64,000 bases of DNA from Antennarius striatus (Eukaryota > Chordata > Actinopteri > Lophiiformes > Antennariidae), in assembly GCF_040054535.1 (NCBI RefSeq), contig NC_090783.1:6716001-6780000 (forward strand), given 5' to 3'. A model generated the notes under the pieces. It was not told the origin of the DNA and ran no database searches. It worked only from the letters and a program-made list of their open reading frames with translations. How positions within the stretch are numbered: the stretch's first letter is position 1; every line of letters begins with the position of its first letter. Made by a program: the position numbers and the translations under genes. Of the stretch, positions 47,089-62,027 are shown piece by piece.

Positions 47089-50000
47089 ATTTAAATTGTT
47101 TTATGAGTCCAGGTTAACGTTTACAAGACAAACTACAGCAATGTAGTTTGTCTGCGGTTTCAGATGGGATTAATGAAGGGAGGGTTTCTACTTTTAATGG
47201 TTTTTATCACACCTGCAGTGTGATCAGTGACTAGTCACTGCTTTTACAGAGGTGGTGTTGGTAATCACGAGACACCAAAGTGACTTATCAATGATGAAGC
47301 AGTTTATTAGGGGGAAGCTTAAAGAATCTGACTGGAAAAGGGGAGGACGTGTGCAGGAATCAAACCCACAGCGGCCGTATGGGGAACCATGCTGTAATAG
47401 AATTGCAAGTTTGTTATTATCAGTGATTACATTCCCACTGAGATGAAACTTGTTCTGCTGCACGACTTGAACTTCTGGTTTTATTAGAAGCATTATTAAA
47501 CGTGGAAAACGTGGGATTTTATGTATATTCATTGTAATGTGATAATAGTGAGTTCTTCTAAGTATAAAAGTAACGACTTTAAATGGAGGCACAGAGCACA
47601 TATTTGTCTTGTTTTCTCTTAGTCCAATTGTGATTTAATAAATTTGATTGTTTATTTTAGCCTCTTAATTGCTTTCATCTTGTAAATTCTTCTCTGTGAT
47701 TCCAGTGAGACAGAATATTTTTAAAACTGCTTCTAGTTCCACCAAAGATCACATCTGAGCTGCACGAACCAATCAGGGTTCATCTGCATATTCCTGCTGC
47801 TTTGTTGACTGGAGACATTCACAGACAAAGATCAAGCTGAAACAGTTTTATGTATAAAACATTTTAATTATATTACAATGAGAATACACAATACCATCAA
47901 GTGTTTGCTCAGATGTAGCCAGCACCAGGTACTAGTGTATGCACACTCACACACAAAACAGAATAAAAGGAACTTATATAACATCTTCTGAATGCATATT
48001 ACACATCTGCTAAAAGAACATATTCACAGGTCTCTGGCACAGAACTCTCCCTACTCTGCACAGCACATCAGCCCAAGCAAAGACCCCATTATCTCCCCGA
48101 CAGCTCCTCTAAAGCTTGAGGCTCCAGTAGGCACGATAGATCAACCACAATGCTGGTGTGACTCCCATCTCGGTGTGCTCCGACTGTAGAGCGTCACCCA
48201 ATACCCAAGGATGCAACGCAAAGAGGGAAAAAAAAAAGGGAAGCTACATATAAAATTATTCATCTGGAATTATACAAAGAAATTTGAATCATTCAGTGAG
48301 GAAAGTTAAAAAGTGACTATTTGGCAGGAATAACATTTCTCTGAAGTTCTCGGGTTGATTTTTATGAGCACCGTTTCTCAGTAGGTTGGTGAGATGCTGT
48401 GTTTTTTAAAAAAAAATTCATCTATGCACACAGACTTCATCTTTCCCCATTCTGTGCGCTACAACCAGATTTCACACCATCCACCCTTACATTTTTGTCT
48501 GTCTGTCCGACTTCTCCAAATGCCACACTGTGGTTCTGTGCTCTTAAGAAACCCAACAAGCTCCAGTAAATCTCTGTGCAACAGCAAAATAAAAGCAAAT
48601 ATCCAAACAACCCCCCCCCCCAGGTTTTTAAAAATAATTGGAATAAGAGCTGAATGTAGCAACACCTCAACCTCTCTGAGGGGTTAGAAATAAACATTGA
48701 CTGATTTAACAGTCTTCATTAATCGGTACAATCTCTGCATTTTTATTTTTTAAGAAAATAACTTTTTCCAAGGCACATCATTAAAAGAATTTCCATAAAC
48801 ACTGTTCCTCCAACTCTCAAACAAAATGTTACCACTTTCAGTAAACTACTCAAAATCCACTCCTTCTGAGTGTGTGCTATGTACATTTTTCAATGACGCC
48901 ACTGAAAAATTATAATCTCAGATCCGGCCCTTGCATCTCATCTCATTTCCTCTCATCCCATCTCATTGACTCCGTCACTTCTTCTCTACGGGGAGGTTCT
49001 GTGCTAGAGAATAACTTTGATGCCATTAATATATGATTTACCAATTTGTTCATTTAAACCAACAAACTGAATAAGGACTTTTTTTTTTTGCTACACACAG
49101 TCATGTACAAATCGTTTGACATGAATGTAAACTCTGAATGACAAAAAGAAGAGAGAAAAACCAGCTTTTTCAAAAAGCTTTTTCATTCAACTTCTTTTGC
49201 CCTCCTGCAGTGTGTGGAGAGAGTGCAGATAGGAGGTAAATTTTATCAAAACAAAATATTGAGTTGGTCACAAAAAAAAAAAAAAAATGCACCACAGAGT
49301 CAAAGCAAAAACCACCTGCTTGTCTGAAAACCCCTTTCCCGCCCCCCCCCCTCACTCAGAAAGCACAAGATGGTAATATTGCTGTGTCTCAAGAGGTCCC
49401 CTGATCGATGGGTAACACTATTTCTGGGATGGACCACTGGGAGCGCAGAGGATAACGTCTTAAGCTGCCGTTGATTGGATTGTTCTTTTATCTCTCCACT
49501 CCCAGTGACACCCGCTCAACAAACACATAGTTAACATGCAAGAATAGTAAAATTACAAAAAAAAGAATAAAATACACACATGCTTCAAGCCCAGAAGTTT
49601 TCAACCCTGTTGTTGACCATTTGGGGAGACTGGAAGCTGCCATGGGAGTTTACCAGTGTGTGGTGAACTTTCTGACAGAGGTGGTGCTGGGAGTCGTGCA
49701 CATGTCAAGGGGGTGGGAAGTGCCTGGACAAGGGTGTAAAACTACAACGACCACGGCTTCTCAGTAGAGACCAATGGGTCTATTTTTTTAAATAAAAGTA
49801 TTTAAAATGACATGTTCTCTTCAAGTGCCCTTGCTCATGGAAGTGTTTTGGCGTGGTGAGGGTTGGAATCGGGGCTCTAGCTCCCCCCACACCCCGTCAG
49901 GAGACGAGAGGAGGGAAGGTGACAGGATGGGGTGGGGTTTGACCTGAGTAGGGACTGAGAGTGGGGAGGTGGGAGGGAGGTCAAAGGTCAAAGGCTTACC

Positions 50001-50119
50001 AAGGCACAGAATGACAGCAGGAGAGTCACCCAAGTGAGAGGGGCCAGTGTATCAGCTCCCCTGCCCCCACTCTCTCTTCAACAAGCCTGGCCTCATATCT
50101 GTCTGTCTCTCATTCTCTC

Positions 50120-50135
50120 ATACACATATATACAC

Positions 50136-50178
<43 letters not shown>

Positions 50179-50245
50179 CATATATATACTGTATATACTG
50201 TATATATACACATATATATACACACACACACACACACACAGTGCG
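50120..50245. repeat. Compound (TA)n/(CA)n array
   Basis: Alternating (AT)n and (AC)n blocks with short palindromic TATATACTGTATATA words. The open frames through it (Thr-His, Tyr-Ile rich) are artefacts. Confidence 0.9.
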
Positions 50246-50579
50246 CCCTCGCGCATTAATGCTCACAACTTCACCTCATCGTGGATTTTTGGTAGGCAGT
50301 CACGTGATACTGTTCGCGCATTCTATTGGCTGACGGCATCCAGAACTGCGCTAGTTCGGTGAGTCTCGGACTTACATGGGACACAAAAGTGCTTTAAACA
50401 GTTGATAAGAGTGTGGGAAAAGAAATACAGATAGAAGGTGGTTTAATATCAGTATGAGGAGGGTCATAAATGTTTAAATTAACGCAAAAAATAAGTTAAT
50501 AGTTTGTCATTCTATCACGGAATTCGTTAATTGCATATGGTTCCTGGAACGCATTAACCGTGAGGAATGAAGGCGCACT

Positions 50580-50768
50580 GTGTGTGTGTGTGTATACATA
50601 TATACACATACATACATATATATATACATGCATATATACAGTATATACATACTGTATATATGTATATATACATGCATTATACTGTATATATACATATATT
50701 AATATATGTGTGTGTCTATATATATACATATATATACATATACATATATATATACAGTATAGACACAC

Positions 50769-50835
<67 letters not shown>

Positions 50836-50885
50836 TATATATGTATATGTATATATATACATATATATATAGATATACATAGCTT
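50580..50885. repeat. Compound (TA)n/(CA)n array, second block
   Basis: Starts (TG)n, then ATATAC/GTATAT words, then (CA)n at 50771-50830 and AT words again. About 335 bases of non-repetitive sequence separate it from the first block at 50120-50245. Confidence 0.9.
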
Positions 50886-52073
50886 GATAGATATACTCAC
50901 TCTTTTTTGTCTTTTTTAATTACAAGAGAACATTTAGGAAAATATAATAAAAAATTTAATACAAGAAATATAGACTACACTGGCTAACATCACTTAGAGT
51001 GACAAGTAGCTTCTCTTATTCACGTATTCACGTTTTTTTTTTTTGTCTGTTCGTTTTCTTTTGAGTCTTTTGTAGTTTTTAATTTTTTTGGCGAGACCTG
51101 CCATGGAGGCCTGGAAGGTCTTTTTTTTTTTTTTTTTAAGTGTTGGGACACCAAGCTCAAAAGACCGCAAGAAACTGGGACCTAATGATAAATGGTCAGA
51201 GTGCGACAGAAGCACCTCCTCCGTCAATAGTGACTATTGTGCATAAATTACAGACGTGTTAGGGAAGAGATTGCATCTACATTGGTCTTCAGCAGTACCC
51301 ATATGCTCCAGAAATAAGCCAAACAATAGAAAGTAAAGTGGGTCTTGTTATGGAAATAGAAAGTCCAACCATTTGGGACTAGTTTCCTAATGCTAATACA
51401 GACAACAAACCATTGGAGCTGGCTCTGTTCACGTTGAAATATTTTCTCTCCACATTTTTACAGCTTTGACTTGTTAATTGAAACAAAACAAAATCCAGAC
51501 ACACAGGAAAATAACATGAAAGAGTGACAAAGCTGCAGAGTAATGTGACTCCTGGGTAAATGGCTTTGGGAGTAGAGAAAAGAATCTGCTGGTGAAGTGG
51601 CCTTTCTGTTAGCACCCACTTGTCATCTGTGGGGTTAAAAGGGGAAAAGAAAACAGTCCCCTGTGGCATCAGATCTCTTAAACACTCAGATGAAGGGTCT
51701 TTCTGTTGTTTTTATTGCTACATCAATTTGCTACTGAGGAGATGAAAGAATTCAACCAATCTTTGTGGAATAGAGTTTTAGTTTTGAGCCTTTCTATCTG
51801 ACAAAGTCCATCCACACCATTGGGAGGTATAGTGTAGTGGTCAGTAGTGTGGAGTAGTGGTTAGGCATCCCAACCAGAGAGAGACAAAAGGGTTTGTTTG
51901 TCTCCTCTGCTACAGCTCTGTCACTCTTTCACTTCTTTAGTAACGAGCCTCATTCGGTAACAGCAATTTGAAAAAGGCTATATTTTACGTTGAGCGGTGA
52001 GAACTGCTGTGCAGGAGTTGAAAAGAGTCGTTTGACTTTTTGGAAAAATTAGATGAAACTAAGACCATAATTC

Positions 52074-52180
52074 GCTGGCGATGTGTTCGGGGTATACCCT
52101 GCCTCTCTCCCGTAGTCAGCTGGAATCAGCTCCAGCAACACCCCTGACCCGCAAGGCAGTAGAGCAGCTGAAGACGAGAT
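52074..52180 (+). repeat. Tail portion of the dispersed SINE-like fish repeat
   Basis: 'ctggcgatgtgttcggggtataccctgcctctc' and 'agctggaatcagctccagcaacacccc' match the 3' half of the family seen at 5690-5815, in the opposite orientation. Confidence 0.65.
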
Positions 52181-52950
52181 CTAATCTGGCTCTGCTAAGT
52201 TTTCTTTATTTATGCTGAGCGATTTAGCGGCTAGCTTCAGCTCTGTTGGTACCTCACACCTAAACGAACAAATATGTTTCCCAAAATGTCAAACGTCTGA
52301 TAAAACCTTTGACCACTTCTCAGCAGTCGAGGGTTTCGACAGCAGCTCCTGTAAATCTTCTTGTGTAAAGACAGCATATGTTGTAAAGAACTGTTGCATC
52401 TACTGCAGAATAAACAGAAGCCTTTTTCCTTTTTACGTCACGAAACCGGTGCAAAACCCTTCCTGTGTATTGTTGCGTTATATAAATGAGATTAATCATT
52501 TGATCTCTTGTAAACTCCCTCATTCACACACACACACACACGCATATATACATACACACAAACATATAATTAACAAGTCAAAGCCGTCCATCACACCACA
52601 GAAGTCCCCATTTACAACAAATTCTGCCACGCCCTTTCTGAGCCTGCACGACACTAGCTAGGGTTTGTGTGGTCAGTGCGAGGGTAGGGGGTGTGGCACG
52701 AGAGGCGGGGTCAGGCAGGATACAGTAGGGTGAGGTAGGGTCAGTGGTCAAGGGGATCAGGAAGGCGTCAGTGGCATTTTAGCCCCATGTGCTTCCTGGA
52801 GACCCGGGTCGAGGAAAGGAGGACTAGATTTCAGGGTGGACCACCGGTTGGATGTCGGTAGTGGGCGGCGTTGGCGTTTTGAAAATTGTCAGGGAGGGAA
52901 GCACAGGGGGGGGAAAAGATGGCTAGTAGATGGATGCTCCACGTGGCACC

Positions 52951-55132
<2,182 letters not shown>

Positions 55133-56277
55133 CTGCAAACACACAAGGACAAGGTTGATATGGGTCAGTTAGTGGGCATCCTCAAGCAGAAAAATGATGG
55201 GCATCTACACTAACAACCAAACAGTAAAGAACGGCGACTGCATATGATCAGGGCTGATGTTCTACAAGCTTTGTTTCAAATGTGTTTTTCCACGGTTCAT
55301 CTCAAAGACGGGTTGAATAGAGATCACATCCTCATCCGTCTGCAACACAAACACCCATATTTAGAACCAAATGCTGAAAACAGTTCATGCTATTTAGCAT
55401 TACAGGGAAACTTCTGCTGACCTCAGCTTATTCCTATTATAAATTTTGCATGTTTCATCATCAACAGGAGCTGTTTTCACTACACAACCCACATGTGGAA
55501 CATGTGAACGAGCCAACAGGGCCTCACTTGTCTTGTTTCCACACTTAACTAATAATTTTTGTCTGCCTATGTGAATAAATATCCACCAAAAACCTGTTTG
55601 CTTTACAAAAATAAGACTGTTCACTCCTGCTTCTGTATGTGTGGTGAAAGTGCAACACATTGACCTAAATAGAACCCGGACAGAGTTCGTAAATCTACAG
55701 TAACCAGGTGCAAAAATAATTTTTTTTACCAAAATAAGACGCCGTGAGAAGCTTCTCATCTGCTCTGGCTGCTCAAGAACTGTGCTCCCAGAATGCCCTG
55801 CAGCCCTGCCAAAACCCAACAGGCCAATAACCCTAGATCCACAAATAAACAGCTCACTGGATGCAGCATTTAGATGTTTAATTCATCCATTGTGATGAAG
55901 AGTTTATCTCTATGCAGACATTCACCGACCACATGGATGTTTCAAAGCATTGCTTTTATGCACAACATTTTTATCATCAGATTACCTCCCCAGTCTCTCC
56001 CTGGTGCATTCAGGTTTGTTCATAAAGGCTTTTTAATCTTCCATTAGTCAAGCTTGTCCATGAACCGTTTCTTTGTTCTGGGCTACCCCCACCCCCCTTT
56101 TCTCTCGTTCCCTTGGCTAACTCTGGCTGAATGGTAAACAAACTCCAACAATGCAACCACAATAAAACCAAACGAGAGAAATGAACTTTTCTACAGGCGA
56201 ACTGGAGAGCCCTGCAGACCAGAGAAATCAGCCAGCAAACAAGAACACACTTCATCTTTCTCCTGTTTCTTTTTCAG

Positions 56278-56341
56278 GAAGGGCGTAGCCGGTGCTTGTC
56301 GTATAAAGAAAGACCCTCAGACTGGCCCAGTTTGTTTAGAG
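56278..56341 (+). other. Possible plus-strand exon antisense to mxd4
   Basis: A 64-base segment is framed by an excellent acceptor (CCTGTTTCTTTTTCAG) and an excellent donor (GAG|GTAAGTCAG). Two of three frames are open across it. No partner exon or known domain was found, so it may be an lncRNA exon, a cryptic pseudo-exon or chance. Confidence 0.25.
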
Positions 56342-59300
56342 GTAAGTCAGAGATGGCCTACGGGTAACAGAATCTCAGTGGCTAAACATGATAATTCCAA
56401 AGACATAAATATTGGTTGGATCTTTAATTTCCTGGGATGTGATTCTAACAATAAAAATGCACAGGATTCTAATACATAAATGGAAAATCCTTTAAACCAT
56501 TACCTCTACAGGTGCATACAGGCATTCCACCTCACCCTCCCACCCCCCCCCCAAAAAAGGGCGTGTGAAAGTGCTCTTGTTATTTTCTTTCCTCCCCTCC
56601 CAGGGGGCAACTGCCCTTCCCCCCCTACCCCTCGCACCCCTCCGGCAGTGAACCCCTCCACCCCTTTGCTCCACACTGCCAACACCAACACACCCACATC
56701 CCACTGGAAAACAAGTGTCTTCTGAGGACAGGGGCGGGGGTCCACATCCAGCCTGCTCTGGTCGGGGCCACAAGAAGCACTTGGAGCAGGGCCGGAGGGA
56801 AGCAGGGCAGGAAGGAGCAGGGGTCTGACCGAGCGGATGACTTTTTCTTGGGGCTTGAAAAAAAAAGGTCTCTTTGAGTGTAGTGTGCTCAGCTGCACTA
56901 GGCTGTGCTCCACACACATCATCCAGAGGGTAACTTGAGCCAATGAGCCACCATCTTGCACCTTAACCCCCCCCCCACCCCACCCAGCCTCTCATGTAAT
57001 GAAAAACAAAAACAAGGCGTTCTCTGAATACTCTGTCTACCTACCCCCCCAACCCCAACCCTAAACTACCTGACATGCAGAAGATACACATAAAATCATC
57101 TCAGGATATCAATGAATGAAGGGGACAAAGATTGAACTAGAATTTACCTTGTGACAAGAAAAAAAAACCAGAGGTATTAAATCTAATTTCAAAAGAAGGA
57201 AATGTAAGGCCATAGAAATTTTATATGATCTCACATCAAGACAAGTCATCTAAGTCATGCTGGTCTGCTGTAGCTCCTATCCAGTTAGCTTAGCTTAGTA
57301 CAAAAGCTGGAAATGTGGAAACCAACCATGAATTCTTTGCTTCTGCTTTGGTGGCTGTATTCTCACATGAGGTACACCAAAGTCTTGGTCCCATGAACTA
57401 CTCTTAAAACAAACTAAAAGGTTTCTTCAGCCCATTGTTGGCAGCAGATCCACCAGAGTCTGGTTTGTGGCTGCAGTTTTCAAAAACAGGTGGTTGAATG
57501 GCTAGCAGGTCCAAAAGAGGGGAAAACTTAAGTGGTTTTAAAAACGGAACACCACCTCATCAGAAGCACAATTCTTTCCTAACGCTCCTATAGCTGCTTC
57601 TGAATTGACGTCAAAATCACTCTGCCTATCTAACAATCCACTTTAACATTGCCATCACAGTTTCAACAAGTCCGGGCTGGACCTCTCTGTTCATCCCGAG
57701 CCTTGCCTTAAACACTGAATGCCTGTTTCCAGTCTGTTTTGACTGTGACTTCTACGAGATTAGCTTCACGTTTGTGATACATATCAACAAGAAAGGGTCT
57801 AATTAAACCTGGAAGTGTTTCAGTGACAGCCAACCATTCCCCCCACCTCCTCCAGCACATGTGCCAAGAGATACACTCGCTATTTTCCTTCAAGAGTGCA
57901 CAGACTATTTGGAGCTCGGGGTCAGGACTCGGGACCCTCCCTCACTCACGTTTGTTATTCCTAAGTTGAGTCCCGGTCACGCAATGTTTTTCATTTCAGA
58001 TCTGCCTCAAACAGCCATGTGAGCTCGCCACCAGATCAACAGCAATGCTGTGTGTGCATTAAGGAGAGCAGATGGTTTACCCCCCTGGCCAATGTGGTTT
58101 TTGAATCGCTATAAATTTTCCAATTTGGCTTGAAAATAGGAAGTTCATTTCATATTCCTGCTGGGGATGGTGTCAAAGTTGGCTTTTGGTGTATCCTCAC
58201 ACAAGGGTTTTGTATTTAAGGCAGATTCCTGGCTTGCGAGCGTCAATGAATGATGGAAACTCAGATGTTTTTCAAACCAAAACACTCAAATAGCATAAAT
58301 ATGATTGCACTCTGCTAAAAATAAATGTTACCAGAAAAACACAAAGAAACTAATCTTGCTCTGCAGCAGAGGATTTAAGAGTGAAATCTGATTGGCTCTG
58401 CAGTCACGTCTGCAAGGATATGACCACCTGACCGTTCTCACGTGCACGGTACCACGGGATGGTTTGTTTCTGATCTGTGTCTGATCTGTGTCCCTCCCTC
58501 CCTCCTTTCCTCCCTTTCTCCCCCTCGCCCCTCTCTTTCAATGCCAAAACAAAGCAAACGCAGAGGAGAGAAAAAAGGAACTTTTTCTCTGAAATCTGCA
58601 TCGTCCTGAAACTGGAATGAACTAATTAAACTGCTGACTTGCTCTTCAAGGTTCTTGGGCACAGACCATGCCTTTCCCTCACATAAAGTGTGTGCTCACA
58701 TCCTGGGCCTTTTTCTTTTGGGGGAGGGGGAACAACTGTGAAATGTCCTTTAGTTCTGCTAAAGTCAAAGGTGAGCGGTGTACCTGCACAGCACGTGTCT
58801 GATGGATGCACAATGCGGGATCATTTTCACAATGTTCACACTCAAAAGTCTCTGGGTTCGGAGTCCTGTTTGGTGCACAAACAGCTTCAGGGTCTGAGGA
58901 GGTAAGCCAGTGCAAACAGTGGACCTTCACCCATCACTCGCTTCACTTTTTAATGAGCTCACGGCAGCCCAGCGCATTCCTCGATTCCTACGCTCAGGAC
59001 CAAGTCGCTCGTCTGGCAAAGTTCCAAATTCTCTCAGCCACGGTTTCCTCCTCAAACTACAACCGACTCTGGTCGTTCCCTGTTGGATTTGAAGAAGAGA
59101 CAGTGCTTCTCCAGGGTTGTTGGCTTTGTTTAAACTGACAAGAAAACAGTATGAGGGCTTCAGCGCCTTCTCTGTTCAGCTATAGGTGAACACCATAAAT
59201 ACGTAATTCAATGTAAAAATGAGACGTATTAATTTTTCTGTCAACATCTCCGACGTAACAATGAGCAAATCTGCCATTTAAGGGCTTAGACAAGCTAATT

Positions 59301-61985
59301 CCAGATCAGTATGCTTTTTTTTTAAATCATGAATGACACATATCTGGAAAGATTCACCCAAAAGAATTCCTAAACAATCAGGAAGTGTCTCAGACTCTTC
59401 GGATGTGTAACCTTAACCTCTAAGTAAATTCGAACCAGGAAGTCAGTTCAGGTAATAACTTAATCACCATTGTTTTCATTACCTCCCCTGTAGGGCCTAA
59501 AACCTGTTTGCGCATCTGGTTCTGAGGCAACAAATCAGCAAATACTCTGATAGAAGAATGATAAAAAATATAAAAAAGCTGTTACTCAGGGTTTCTTTTT
59601 TACATTAATGTGGGGTACAACAAACTTTATGTCCTATAAATTGGGGTTTGGGGTTTCCAGTAGTTCTGTCTGGCGTGTTCCCAGGGAGTAAAAGGTGTAT
59701 GATGAAAGATTCTTATTAGGAACCCTATCTATGGGCCTGCTGACAAACAGCACACACTTTCATCAGCCCTCCATCAGTCTCCCTGTCACCCTCCTGCCCT
59801 TAAGTCTACATTTAAGATCTGAGGCTCTGTCAGACGGAACAGACGTGAGGCTCGTGCTTGTAAACCTGTCCCAGAGGTTTGCGGTGACGCCCTCCTCTGC
59901 GGGACCTGAGACTGGCAGGAGACACAACATGTTTTTATCACGCTGATATGAAATGTCAGTCTCCTTGCTTGAGTTTTATTTGTTTTCCCTGACGGGGAAC
60001 ACCACACCCACCCACCCTTCCCACTGCATGCAGGGACAACTGCAAGACGAGACAGACAAATAGGAGTCCCACATAAACACGGTCTCCTGATGGCAGTAAC
60101 ACAGAGCTCGTTCTCACATGACTCTGCTCTCACGCAAAGCAGCAAATGACCATGACAGCAGAGCCGACGGAGGGAGGTGTGGTTCCTCCACCACTTGTAG
60201 AGTGAGCTCTGCATGCCTTGCTGGTGACTGAAAAACAGGAAACAGCAGCGCTAGGCAGCTTGTTGTTCTGCTCGGCATAGTTGTATTTCCACAAAACAAA
60301 GTGGAATTCAAACAGGGCATGCTGGGTAATGCCAAGTAATTAGATTAATTTGATTTGTGCGTGTGTGTCTGTATGTGTGTGCTGAAACAATCCTCAGCTC
60401 GTTATAAAAGTCCTTCCTCAGCACATCCAGTCCACGCTGGTGTTACCCGTGAACAGATGTGTGAATGAATTTAAAGACGGGAGCGTGTGAGCAAACGGTC
60501 TCTGAATCACGTCAACGCGATTCAAATGACAGGTCTGGATATTAATTGCCTTCAGATGCAAGCACCCAAGGTACGTCTGCTGCTCTTGGAGTGACTAGCA
60601 GAGACAAGTTAAGCAGGTCAACACATTCCCTTGGCGTGGGGCGCTCTGCCTCTATGATGCATTGCCGTCAATGATTAACATACAGGAATCTGCTAGAACG
60701 AGAGACGATTTCCAGTTTCTACGTTTACTGTAAAACTTCACATCGGAGAGGTGCAGTGTCAGTTACACACCAGTCACCTGATTGGTTGCAAACTACTGCT
60801 GTAATGTAAATGACTCAAACACCTCTGATCCAACCTGTCGAGACCTAATCTTAACTATCTACTTTGATTCCCTGCTCTGCAAAGAGAAAGAAGAAAGTGA
60901 GTAGCCAGCATGAAAGCTACTGCAGAGTGCTCTACTCAGCCTGTGAGTTTTGAGGCCCCCGCTTTTGCTTTAAGACCGCACCCCCTCACCCCCCCAATCA
61001 AACCTCCACTCTTACTTAACTCTGCATTCCAGCGTATGCATGTATGCTCCCCTGACCTGAATTTCAAGCTGCCTGCTCGAAGCACGAAGCAGCCACTACA
61101 CCCCTCCTCTTTTTCAGACTTATACGAGGCCTGAGGGGCCGTCGATGGTTTACTCCTGTTACTTCAGTCCTTTTTCTGTTTCTTTATGTGACTCTCCTTT
61201 CCTTGTCCTTGAAAGCCACCTCTTCTAAACTGTGCACATACCTATTTAAATGTGCCGTGCACTTCTCTTTATATAAGCATCAGCTTCTTTGTGGCGGTGA
61301 AGTGAACTGACACAGAACGGCTGTCGAACCTGCAGTCCCGACACCTGAGAGGAGGCAGGACTGTCCTCACCTAAAGTAGGTGTGCTGTCGGTGCGCTAAA
61401 CGGCAGTAAAGATCGAGCCTTATGGAAGTACAGAAAGAATATCTCCAACCACCCTGCAATCACAGACAGTCTTGACCTGAGACAGTTAGGATCTAGTGAC
61501 CTCTGGGTGGACGCATTCCACATGTGAACTTTGCTCCTGACCTCCATGATTCTTATTCTTTGTCCCAGAGTCTGCATTTAATTCTAGGTCCCATCAACTC
61601 AAGGAAATGCAGAAAACTTCCCATAGTAATATTTGGATATACTGTATTTCACCAGAGGAAGACAAATTCATAATAATCATGCTGCGTCTTCACAGACTAG
61701 ACAAAAAAGTAAATTACTTATAGTTACACTTGAACATACACAGTATTTTCGCGTCACTTCCACAGTGTGGACTGCCTGCATCTGTCTGCAGACGTGGAAG
61801 TCAGCAAACCTGTATTCCGCCCTGACATCTGAATGCAATGAAGATGTAGTAGGATGTCTGTTTGTTCCACCGCTGTGACGCCTCAGGAAGTATTAGCAGT
61901 GCCAAAGCAGGCATCTGAATGAATGGAACATCCAGGACTTCAGAACGGGTGTGACACTGTGGTCATATTTTCAGATGTCTCCAAC

Positions 61986-62027
61986 TAAAGGTAAAACCTT
62001 TATCTCCAAATAAAGGTTTTACCTTTA
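61986..62027. repeat. Perfect 18-bp inverted repeat with 6-base loop
   Basis: Arms 61986-62003 and 62010-62027 are exact reverse complements around the loop CTCCAA. The arm itself is nearly palindromic (AAAGGTAAAACCTTT). Too short for a vertebrate pre-miRNA. Confidence 0.9.

Larger units (their letters stand above)
47100..52950. other. Region between prelid1 and mxd4 coding exons, probably including a long mxd4 3' UTR
   Basis: No coding exon recognised. mxd4 and prelid1 converge here. Contents: a tRNA-like box-B word on the minus strand near 47360 (GGTTTGATTCC), polypurine and poly(C) runs (48610-48621, 49340-49352), T/A homopolymers (49080-49090, 49271-49287, 51119-51137), the AT/CA array zone 50120-50880 and a repeat fragment at 52074-52180. 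Where the mxd4 transcript ends cannot be decided; candidate minus-strand AATAAA words are near 52205-52210 and 51710. Confidence 0.45.

Noticed and set aside
51828-51900. tRNA-like sequence 'tagtgtagtggtcagtagtg'
   Set aside because: Doubled A-box-like word without a B box or acceptor stem; at most a decayed SINE head.
56492-56961. Minus-strand frames of 141 and 151 codons
   Set aside because: Overlapping frames rich in Gly, Pro and Arg from C-rich tracts, with no splice support or recognisable domain.
59786-60214. 142-codon minus-strand frame
   Set aside because: No known motif, no signal peptide or repeats, average codon pattern for non-coding DNA; length alone is not convincing.
61986-62027. 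microRNA precursor
   Set aside because: An 18-bp stem with a 6-base loop is too short for a vertebrate pre-miRNA of about 55-70 bases.
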